From Mytilus galloprovincialis (taxonomy: Eukaryota; Mollusca; Bivalvia; Mytilida; Mytilidae), in the NCBI RefSeq assembly GCF_965363235.1, contig NC_134839.1, positions 99,281,743 to 99,345,742 on the forward strand: DNA of 64,000 nucleotides. Direction: 5' to 3'. Position 1 is the first letter of the stretch, and each line of letters begins with the position of its first letter. The notes beneath the pieces were generated by a model that saw only the letters and a program-made list of their open reading frames with translations, was not told the origin of the DNA and did not search any database. Below are positions 21,401 to 33,400 of this stretch, one piece after another. Position numbers and translations under genes: made by a program.

Positions 21401-24400
21401 ATAAAGTTATTGGCAAATAAAAATAGAAAATGACATCATAGTCATGTCTGGCAAATTTCCAACATATATTATCAACTACTATTCTATACAAAGAAAGATA
21501 ACTCCAATTGAAAATTAACTGCTATTGCACAATATTGTGCAATTAGATATTTCTTGCTATTGTGCAATACTGTGCAATTGAAAATTTCTTGCTATTGCAC
21601 AATACTTGATATGGAATCCTGATTTGGACCAACTTGAAAACTGGGTCCATAATCAAAAATCAAAGTACATATTTAGATAAAGCATATCAAATAAGCCCAA
21701 GAATTTAATTTTTGTTAAAATCAAACTTAGTTTAATTTTGGACCCTTTGGACCTTAATGTAGACCAATTTGAAAACTGGACCAAAAATTAAGAATCTACA
21801 TACACAGTTAGATTTGGCATATCAAAGAACCCATTTATTCAATTTTTGATGAAATCAAACAAAGTTTAATTTTGGACCCCCATTTGGACCAACTTGAAAA
21901 CTAGGCCAATAATTAAAAATCTAAGTACATTTTTAAATTCAGCAAATCAAAGAACCCTAAGGATTCAATTTTTGTTAAAATCAAACTAAGTTTAATTTTG
22001 GACCCTTTGGACCTTAATGTAGACCAATTTGAAAACGGGACCAAAAATTAAGAATCTACATACATAGTTAGATTCGGCATATCAAAGAACCCCAATTATT
22101 CAATTTTTGATGAAATCACACAAAGTTCAATTTTGGACCCTTTGGGCCCCTTATTCCTAAACTGTTAGGACCAAAACTCCCAAAATCAAACCCAACCTTC
22201 CTTTTAAGGTCATAAACCATGTGTTTAAATTTCATAGATTTCTATTTACTTATACTAAAGTTATGGTGCAAAAACCAAAAATAATGCTTATTTGGGCCCC
22301 TTTTTGGCCCCTAATTCATAAACTGTTGTGACCTTAACTCCAAAAATCAATCCCAACCTTCCTTTTGTGGTCATAAACCTTGTGTTAAAATTTCATTTAT
22401 TTCTATTTACTTATACTAAAGTTATTGTGCGAAAACCAAGAATAATGCTTATTTTGGGCCCTTTTTTGGCCCTTATTTCCTAAACTGTTGGAACCAAAAC
22501 TCCCAAAATCAATCCCAACCTTCCTTTTGTGGTCATAAACCTTGTGTCAAAATTTCATAGATTTCTATTCACTTAAACTAAAGTTATAGTGCGAAAACCA
22601 AGAAAATGCTTATTTGGGCCCTTTTTGGCCCCTAATTCCTAAAATGTTGGGACCAAAACTCCCAAAATCAATCCCAACCTTCCTTTTGTGGTCATAAACC
22701 TTGTGTTGAAATTTCATTGATTTCTATTCACTTTTACTAAAGTTAGAGTGCAAAAACTAAAAGTATTCGGACGACGACGACGACGACACCAACGTGATAG
22801 CAATATACGACCAAAAAATTAAAATTTTTGCGGTCGTATAAAAATGACTACAAACCTGTACATTAAAGTGTTTGGAATAATATTTCTAATGTTAATGTTA
22901 TGTTTCTGTTTTTATACAAATCTACAAAAGTCATGGAGAAAACATGTTTCCCCCACACACAAAACTGATAATTATGAAAACTTTTTTTTGTTATGTAGAG
23001 ATGAATAACAGACATCTAGAGAAACAGAAATTCTGAATAAGGTTTGAATAATTAAATACTAGAATATCCTTGGATTTTATTTTCTCACTTACATCTTTCT
23101 GTTTTTGTCTTCCACCAGTTATTAACTTAACAAAAAATTGCTTTGAATAAAAACATAAACCAGTCACCCTGTTGTAAAATAAAAATTACCTCTGTCTTCA
23201 AAGATATAAGATAAACTGGTTCGTTAACTTTTTCCAACTGATTGCTCTGAAACAAATAGAATTCATTTGCAATTTCTGGTACTAAATTAATATACCTTCT
23301 CTTTATTTACAACTAATTTAAAATATCATTTAAAAAAATTCTCTTCTTATGAAGTATGAGATTGAACAACCTTGTGAGTCCTTTGTGGGTTGTCAAGGTT
23401 ATTAAAGATGTATATGACTAAGAACATCTTGTAAATAAATATCAATCCGTATTAATTTCAAAATGATAAACAGTTAGTTTCTTAAACCTCCCAAAAAACT
23501 TGTTTATTATATTCTAATATAACACTACACAGCCATGTCATAATTTATGTAAGTACATTACCAATCTAATTAAAATTAAATCCTTTAATTGCTCCTGTTC
23601 TAATATGTCGAGCATCAAGTTGATGCGCGACATATCAAAACAGGAGCAATTAAAGGATTTGATGCGCGACATATCAGAACAGGAGCAATTAAAGGATTTG
23701 ATGCGCGACATATCAGAACAGGAGCAATTAAAGGATTTGATGCGCGACATATCAGAACAGGAGCAATTAAAGGATTTGATGTGCGACATATCAGAACAGG
23801 AGCAATTAAAGGATTTAATTTTAATTAGATTGGTACATTACAAAGGACCAATTATTCAGCTTCTGCTCAATTCCAACAAGCCATTTCAGGCTGCACTTGG
23901 ACATATTTTGAAATGTCTTCTACTTTAAGATAGTTTGTTCTGTTTATACATGTTCATATTTTCCTGAGAGATGAATAAAAGGCATCCACTTGATTTGAAT
24001 TTTGGTGGATAGTTGTCTCATTGGCAACATACCACATCACCATATTTCTATAAGCTATTACAGGAAAATAGCAATATTTTGGTAACATTTTCACCAGTGT
24101 TAACTATAGTTAACTAAATTGAATTAATATTCATTTATAGGAAGGACATAATAACAAACCTTACTTTGATATAATAATCTAATCTCCAGTCAACATCAAC
24201 TATATGTGGTGGGGAGGTACCAATACTGAAAAAAAAACATTAAAGAAGTTTTTTACTGAAATTAAAAATACATAATGTTCCCGAATGACACCTTCTTTAT
24301 TAGAAAATGAGATTATAATTTTTTCAATTTTTACATTTTTGGTATGTTTTTGCAAATTTTTTACTTAGGGCTGTTCCATTAATCACACACGCGTACGGGA

Positions 24401-27400
24401 CCAAGTAAAGGCAATTTAAAATCTCCACTATGGATCATTTTGTATAATGAAAAAATAGAAAATCTAAAAAAAAAATCTATGATGTTATACATATTATAAT
24501 TTATACATCAGGTAGAATGATGACAGACTTATCATGTTATTTAGGCTTTTCTGCATATCTGGTTAGGCAACAAACTTATCGTGTTTTGATTCAAGACAGC
24601 ATGACACACAATGTGCAATGTCGACGATAAGAAGTCCTTAATGGTTGTGTTTATATTATTACTCAGAAAACAACCTGATAGGTCTGTTACCAATCTACAA
24701 CGTGTTATAAAATGGTTGCCAAATTTACACAATGCCTTTTCTTGAGTGCAATGTATGTTTTAATGGAACACTCCTTGTTTTTCATTATAGGAATTTTATG
24801 TAATGTTTCTTATCAATAACAAAACTCCCAACATAGCATATAAATTTCGAAAATAAAAACTCAACTCAGAATCATGCAATTACATTATTTTCTATTGTCA
24901 AACTAAGTTGTCTATATATCTCTGCTGTTAACTATACACAATAAGTACTTACTTGCCTAATAAAATCTGTATAAATAGCTTCTTCTCCTATAAATAAAGA
25001 GGTCAATCATTATAAAAACAGAATAAAACTATTTAAAGAACTCTTAATCCTATCTATCTATCTACAATGTAGCAATTATGTCCTATTTTCAAATATACAT
25101 GTATATATTGTACCAAACATAAATAAATATTACTTCCCAGAACGAAATTGTTTGGCTTTTAAATGCTGTATCAAACTTAAAATTGCAGTACAAAATAAAT
25201 AAACAATAGAATGTTGCTCACTATGGATGCAGTCATGTGTACAATTTACTTTCTTGAATTTAACTTGAGCCTAATTAAATTACTGGCCATTGCAATATTT
25301 AGTTCAAGATACCTCACTTTATTGTGATCTTATGGACTGTTAAATATTCAGTAATTCAAATATTTTGTAAAGTTGGTACATATATTAACTGGAAGAAGCC
25401 ATACTGAAATATATTTTATAATTCTTAATTGAACTTAGAATTCTAGTACAAATTTAATGCAAGTACAGGAGATTAAGATTGGAATAGAAAATTTATAACT
25501 TCTCGTTAAATTTTCAAGCTCAAACATATAGTGTGGTTAATTTAAGAAATAATTGATGCAAGCTATACTTTATTGTAGTTTTAACATGGGTAGGCATTAT
25601 ATTCGTGATTATTTTTGCCAGAGTGATAGTGCCTACCCATAATTCTGCAGTAGTCAATATATGCATGTGCAAACAAATTTTATTGGATTTAGAGCATGGG
25701 TTTATTCACAAAGAGAAAGAAGCCCGTCATATTAGAATTAATTACACAACCAACCTGGTAAAGTTGTAATAAAATATCTATCCTGTCCTGTGTAAATTTA
25801 CATTCTTCTAATATTGCGCTGGAAAATAAAATAAAGTATTGGTTAGACATACATGACATACCAAAGTGTGTTTCAACTGAAAAAAGTCATTATCAAGTAC
25901 CAGGTTCCACTTAAGAATCTCCTTAAAGCTAAAGATACACTGTCTATATATATATATATATATATATATAGCTATGAAAGGAATATCTCTCAATAATGTT
26001 ACAGTGTCTTCCTTTCAAGCAGCAAACTCTTCAAGAAGTAAGTTTTGGAATTGATGAATATAAATACAATTTGTATTTGTACAAAAGACATGACAGTCTA
26101 TTCAAGTTTAATCAGTACAAGGGTTAAAATTAACCGTACATTGGACAAAAAAACATATTAGACTCCATTCATCTGAGCAGTTTTTAACTTAATGTTAAAA
26201 TATTGTATTTAAAAAGTTACAAAATATAAAATACTACCAGTAACTGGTATGCATGTATGGGAAACAAATATCTTATAAATGTCTAAAGAATGTTATATAA
26301 TAGGTGCATAAGGAATTTAAGCATTTTAGGCCACACTTAAAAATATTTTGGTTTGCCCAAACCCTACCCAAAGGTATAGTCAGTGGGTTAGTGGGTAGGC
26401 ATTTTTTTTCTTTTTTAAATTGACAAAGAGAAATTTGAGTGTCAGATGTTTTTTAGTCATGTCTGATTAAAAAAAAAATCTTTTTCAAATCAAGGCATTA
26501 AAAGATTTTCAGTAGGCAGCTATTTTCTGGTTAGGTAGGGTTAGGGCAAACATACATATTCTTTTTTATGGTCTTACTCTGACAAGCATTTGAGTTCATT
26601 GTACCAGTGGGTAAAACAATTTATTAATTTGTTTTGATAAAAAGATTTCCCCCATACATTAATGATTTTAAGAACCTTAGTGTTGCTGTCTCTGCATCAA
26701 ATTTTGCTGCTTCTAATAACAATGTCAGTACACCTGAATACGCTTCTTTCAGAATGGATTTGTCCAATTTGTTGAACACTTTATCATCTGCAAAAAAATT
26801 AACAACAAATTTACATGCACTACTTTTGTAATTTAAATCAAAAACGCTTTTCACACACTATACAATACATGTACATGTAGATTATGATCATGATGATTGG
26901 GTTATAATCACAGGCACTTGTTTCTATCTATACGAAGGTCGACTATCCATCTTCTATTTATATGGATAGTCAACCTTCGTTAGGATAAAAACATGTGCCT
27001 GTAGATATACTATAATAAAAATATAATTTGTTCATGGGTTTATGGAATATTTACATCTAAATTTTTAACTATTATGCTGCATGTACCTTAACATGTACAT
27101 GGAAAACTAGGGATCATGGATATTAGTTATCATTCCAATATAAAAAAAAATATGGTGTTGTGGCAAGATTGTCATTGAGACAACAATACAGCAAACTTTA
27201 AACAGTGTTCTTCCCAGGCCGTTTTAGCGTTGCGCTTTTCAGTGCTATCACAATTTCCCGCTGTTCTATTGCACTGACCGCAGTGCTATCCAACGCAAGC
27301 GGGTCGCTATATTTTTTTCGTATCTTTTTCAAATTTCCCGCTTATTTCACACTTCGGATTACATGATCGACTGGTTTACTATTTCTGAATGAATTATTTC

Positions 27401-30400
27401 CGTTAAGTAACTCCGCGGAACCAGTCTAATAAATTTTACAAAATGGCGACTTTGAAAGATGATTTCAACATTGACATCTATTTTTTTTAATTAAAAGAAT
27501 ATATAGAGGCATATATGAATGAAATGAGATGAAATAAATTGACCGCATTTCCCGACGACACTCAAAAATTTCAAGTGTTATTCGGTCATTTGAGGTACCG
27601 GCTTACATAAATAAATGAAGTGGATGTAAGCCGGTACCTCAAATGACCGAATAACACTTGAAATTTTAATATTAACACATATTGGTGACGTCTTAAGTTC
27701 CAAGGGTCCGGAAACGGTCATATATGCCAGTCTTGACCTAAACTGAAAGTATTTTGTCCTAAATGAGTAATTGGGATTTAGGACAAATTTTATTTTTTTA
27801 CAGAAATAATTTCGGTCATTCAATGTCATTTCGTTGAGATCGAGTTTCTAACATTGTCTAAATCGCCATTTTGAACTTATTTTTTGTTTGTTATCCTTTT
27901 CCTGTAATAAAACTGCCACTCAGGTAAAGTGTTATAATCCTGAGGGCCCTCCTAATAACTATAGTAATGCCTCTGGGAAATATTGGCTAATGATCGCTAA
28001 TCTCTTTACCTGTGTTTTTAATTAATTTTTTATTGATCACGAGCTCAGAACTAATATTTTAAAGAAATTAAAAGTTCATAACAACTGTCTGCATTATTTA
28101 ATTACTTTTCTCAGCTTAGACAATTGTCAATTCTGATTTAAAATTAAATTAAAATTAAATTAATTTACGTAGAACAAAATATTGTTTCACTACAAACACA
28201 CATGCTTTGTTTACTAATACGCATGCTTGAAATTCTATTCCGCAAATTAGACACTAAATCGTAAATTAAAAATGATTTCATGCTAAATTAAACAAGTCCA
28301 ACTATTATAATTAATATTCAAACACTATTAAAGGTAAAACAGTTAAAAAGCCGACGATTTCCTGTGAATTTGATAAACAAAACTAATCCCGGAAATGAGT
28401 CCGGAATTGGTCGTCTTACTATTGTCGTAAAACATCCGGTTATAATTTTGGCTTCAAAATCGAAAGAAACGTAAGCGAAGTTTGAGAAATTTATCGTTTT
28501 GAGTCATTAAAATCATTTTATTTTTAAACTGTTGCCTTCCTTTTATTGCTCAAGATCGATTTTAAGGGAAATGGTAGGGAAATTTCTGAAGTAAATGCGA
28601 TGCAACAGTTAAAAACAAGTTCGTTAATGCTACGAGTATGACTGTATGAGCATACACACAATCTTTGTTTGAAAAAGGGCACCAACTTTTAAGTTATCCC
28701 AAAATGACCGAAATTAGGTGAAAAAATTTCCGGATCCTTGGTCTTAACATTTATTATTAAATAATATTATATTTTAAGTGAACATTTACAATGTATTTAT
28801 AACTTGAAAATGATTTACACAAAGCAGGTTAGTTCATACAGAGTGTTATAAATATGCCCATTGTGATTTCCTTAGTTGCCATGTTGGATGTACACACAAT
28901 ATTTATAACGATCTTTATGAACTTACCGGCTTTCTATATATCATTTTTAAGTTATAAAATACATTTATAATATAATATTATTTTTAAAATAATCAATGTT
29001 TAATAGTCACCAATATGTGCTGGTCCGAGACCACAATTGTCGTCCCTTGATTTTCGTTGTGCACAAATACATGGATAGTCCCTAGTGTTGACAGTAGGTT
29101 ACTTGCCATTAATTTTTATACCCCTTCAAAATTTAATTCTCCATGTTTAATGCCTCAAATTTCAAGTAAGGGGGTGAAATCACACTGTAAAAAAATTATG
29201 GGTCCAGAATTTTAAAGGAAAGTAGTGATTTGGCCCAGCTGAAAAAGGTTAAAAATTTTCACTTTGGAAGCTGTCAAAAGATTTCAAGACGCCCTAAACA
29301 TAAAATTGTCCATATTTTGAGTTAGAGCCGATGAAGTTTTCTATAATTTTGTTATAATTTGTCCCAACAGTGGTAAAACACACTGTAAAAATTTGATTGA
29401 GAAAGCGCAGGTGGGATTTTTTTAATTTTCATTAAAAATGTTCTAAAAGAAATGCACTACGAAATAATTGTGGTCTAGGACCTGCTAATATTAAAATTTC
29501 AAGAGTTATTCCGCCATTACAAGTGTTATTCAGTTAATAACAGTGTTATTGGGTCATTCGTGTTACCCCATGTAAGCAATTGTTATCAACCATATACAGT
29601 ACACACTGGGACAATTCTGAAAAATAATCAGCATCTTGTATGCCTGGCATTAAATGCTGGGCTTTTATTGGGGGTCATAAATCACTGGCTGATGGTCAGA
29701 CTACCTGCTGGGATAATTAAAGGTGATCAGCCAGGTGTTTTAAATCCTTTTACAGGTAGAAAGTTTCATGTCTTGATTACATAATATTTAGCTGTACAGG
29801 TAAATTTACCGGCGTTTTACGTTTCCGCAAATTGGCCCTACTTTTCCGGAAAAAAAAAAGATGACGTATCCGGAAAAAAAAGTTTACGTTTCCGCAAATA
29901 AATATCTTACTTTTACTTTTAACATGCAAGAAAATTTCATCATTAAAATGTATGAAAACATATGTACAAAAGTGAACATTAATCAGAAATATCTTGAGTT
30001 CATAAGTCAGTTCTGGCAGAATATTTGTAGCCAACACGTCGCACTGTGTACAAAGTCCACAGTAGTACTAGTACATTCACCTTTTACAAGTCCATCTTCT
30101 CCTTTTCATATTTCCGAACAGATGTTTTTACAGTTAGAGTTATCATCTTTATGTAAGATGTAGTTTGCAGTTTCAATAACACGACAAAAACAAAAATGTT
30201 AGGATGGCTGACGAAAAACTGCTCGTTCAGGTGGACATGAAAAGACTCGGCATCATTCCTTGTTCTCTTTTCCTCGGTGTCAGGAGGTGATGCCCAAATG
30301 GTTGATGGATATCTCAAATTGCAAGCCAAAGTTTAACTTATCCTTACCAGAGTCAACTAGTTATATCTAGTATATTGTAGATATAAGATCAGAACATTTT

Positions 30401-33400
30401 CTTTATTAAAAAAATAAAATAGATAATTTATCTAATATACATGTATATTCAAATATTTATAATTTACCAGGTAAAATTCCAGAAAAGTAACAAATACATA
30501 TTGTGGAAACGTATACTTTTAAATTTGCGGAAACGTAGTATTGGGAATATGAAAAATTAGCGGAAATGCAATTTGCCCAAATTTACTTGTGTTGTCCTTG
30601 CAGAATTAAGAATTAAGAAAAAATATAACTTCTGTTATGCTTTTCTGTTATTTTGTCTGGCATTATTTAGTCTTGTTTTTTATGTTTTACCAGTAAATAA
30701 AATATTTGTTGTATTATTTTTTTTAATCTTGTATGGCCCGCTTGTCAGATTTTATAGGTTAAAGCTCTTCCTTTTTTCCTTTAGTTTTTGTAGCGTTCAT
30801 GGTATCATCTAGTCCTGTTTTTGATGTTTCACCAGTAAATAAAATATTATTATATTTATTACATATGTCATTTACAAATATTTCTAGTATAGACATGTAT
30901 AATATATATAATAGTTTAAATTTATTTTCAGGTGTAACAGCATTGTCTATCTAATAATTTACACATAAAGATAGCTTATAACATTTTATTAGGCACACAT
31001 TTAACATAAAACAGATAATAAAATAATGCAGTACATTTAAATTTAACAAGTCCAATGTTTGTCACTAAAGAGTTTTCTTCTTCTGTTTTCCTGGAATGGG
31101 TCTCCTTAAAGCTTCATTTATCTTGGCCACCACCATCAGCTTCCATGCTTGTTGTTGAGTAACCTCAGGAAAGAAATGGCTGACATACTGGTGTAAGTAT
31201 TGTAGTCTTACTGTATCAAGAGGGTTTTTGTTGTTTTTTACGTCACCATTATATGAATAAAATTTCCTCAAACATTCAAATGTAAAAAGTTCAGGATAAA
31301 ACAGTTCAACAATATGTTTTGCAAAATTACCAGGGCCAGAAGATGAGTTAAACTCTCTGAGTAAATCAGTTGCTGCAATCTTATGTGGAGCTGGAATGGA
31401 TTGAAACTTTGCATTCAAACATACATAATGATGGTATAATTCTTGTAGAAGTAGCAGTAGCAAAGTTTGGTAGTGGAGTTTTTGGTACAGCAGCTGAAGG
31501 TGTGTTGAACTGAAGATGTCTTGCATTGGCGGGTTGAAATCTAGTTGGTGTATCTGATACTGAAGATGCCCATGGTCTATTTGGTGTGAATGTTGTTGGC
31601 CTATTTGTCAAGTCTTGAACTAATGTGATGAAACGCTCGTTCTGTTTTATTAGCTGGCTCATTGCAAGTTCTTGAGATAACGACCTGTTATTCAGAACTT
31701 ACACTTGTGTCTTAAGCTCAGTTATCATGGCTAGCATCTGGTTACCAGGATGAGGAAGCTGGTTTTTCTCAGTTGTTTGAGTTGGCTCTGTTGTTATAAG
31801 GTATATAGGAAATTTTTTTCTGAGACAAGTGCCTGTGGCTGTTGCTGGGGGCGATAAATGGGTAATAAGTGGAGTTGGAGGCTGCAGGTCAAATGGTAAC
31901 TGTGGAGATGGAGTTGCTGACTTGAATTCATATGGATCTGCTGCTGGAGGAGCATATTGGGTGATGCCTTCAACCCAGCAAATGATATTTATGTCTGGCT
32001 TAGTTGGTTTTTTGGGTTTGGTTGGCGTTTTTCTTTTACATTTTCTGGTAGGTGGTGGAGGAACATCTGGAGAAAAGTAGCTTGATGTAGGGCTCTCAGG
32101 TGAAGTCAAGACAGGAGGTGTGTCTTAAGGTTTTTCTGTGTAGTTTTTCAGCTCTTTTCTCATCTCCAGCCATTCTCCAGTGTTCAATATCTTGGCGTAG
32201 TCTGCTTGTGTAGATGTGTCTCCCTAAGGACCCAAAACATCGCTCCAAGCTTGCCAAAAATTTCATGATTGACAATGACATTAAGTGGTGGGACTGCTGG
32301 CCTTTCGAATCTTCCGATATCAACCCAATTGAAATGGTATGGAATATGCTGAAATGCAGACTTGCTAAAAAAAACTTAAAACTAAAGATGACCTTCAGAC
32401 AGCTCTACAAGAGTTTTGGACCAGCGACCTTACTATTGAGTACTGCAACCGCTTTATTGACCATTTATACAAAGTTGTCCCAGTAGTAATAGCATTAGAA
32501 GGACGTGCAACAGCCGATGTATCTCAAAAAATATTTCCAGAAAGGTCTTATGGTAAATCGATTCGATATTTCAAAACCAAGTTAGATGACCACAGTTTCA
32601 CCAGGAAGATCGAACACCTCCTACAGTACTGAGAAAACCAAGTCAAGAACACCGAGAGATGCAGCAGAAAATATTTCATAACAGTCTTTTTCAAGGCTAC
32701 CAAAATCATTCAAAAAGATATCTTTAATTTGTTGTACACTCAAAGGGGGGGGGGAGGCTTCAAAGAGTTTTACTAATTATACCCATTGCCTTATCAAATA
32801 ATGACCCTATACTGTTTGTGACTGATTTCTGAAACGTATATATTTTTTTCATCCTACATGTTCTTGTTCTTCAAGTATAAAAGAAAATATCGAAATTTAA
32901 TGTAAACACGTATTTACACTATACAGTAAGTTTTAAATTATAATTGAGATAATTTGCTGAATTCTATTTTACCGAGAAAAAAATCTCAGAAATATCTTTT
33001 TTTTTTGCTGCATACTATTTTACCGAGAAAAAAATCTCAAATTATTTATTTTTTTTATCATTAATTATCAAGCCAGTTGAATATGAGGTTGGTTTTTTTT
33101 TTACAAAGAATACACTGGACATAGTTACATGTTAGGCTAATAATTTCTTTTATAATTTTATCCATGAAAGTGAACAGGAAAACCCCAAGTTTTAAACACA
33201 TGTACACACATAATATTATAGTGTCAACCTTGACCCCCGCTTTCACCAGCAATTTATTTAAATGTTCAATCAGGTTCTCTTCCCATTCAAATATTTTATT
33301 ACAATAAAAATAACCATTGTATCTTAAAAACGAAAAACTAGTTGTCAAAAATCTACATTTCATCAGATGTTTCATTCGTGTATTTCTTATTACAGTAGTA

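Larger units (their letters stand above)
20616..22843. mobile_element. 2.2-kb terminal-inverted-repeat element, no coding capacity
   Basis: The ends are perfect 13-base inverted repeats: TTTATACGACCGC at 20616 and GCGGTCGTATAAA at 22831. No transposase is present, so it would be non-autonomous. The interior is a mosaic of tandem repeats: a 155-bp duplication, a palindromic block, four roughly 130-bp units and four roughly 150-160-bp units. It ends in GACGACGACGACGAC just before the right terminus. No target-site duplication could be read, so the exact boundary and superfamily are open. Confidence 0.6.

Noticed and set aside
23538..23928. Repeat proteins of about 100 residues on both strands of the 39-bp array
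   Set aside because: Openness follows from a unit length divisible by three. The sequence is an inverted-repeat element inside a COMMD3 intron.
26634..26831. Plus-strand ORF of 65 codons
   Set aside because: It is the antisense shadow of COMMD3 exon 2.
27450..27500. Plus-strand ATGGCGACTTTG start with a strong Kozak-like context
   Set aside because: The frame stops after about fifteen codons and no donor site or continuation was found. It is not the COMMD3 first exon, which is at 34743.
31829..32080. Plus-strand glycine-rich ORF
   Set aside because: It is the reverse reading of the proline-rich part of the BEN pseudogene.
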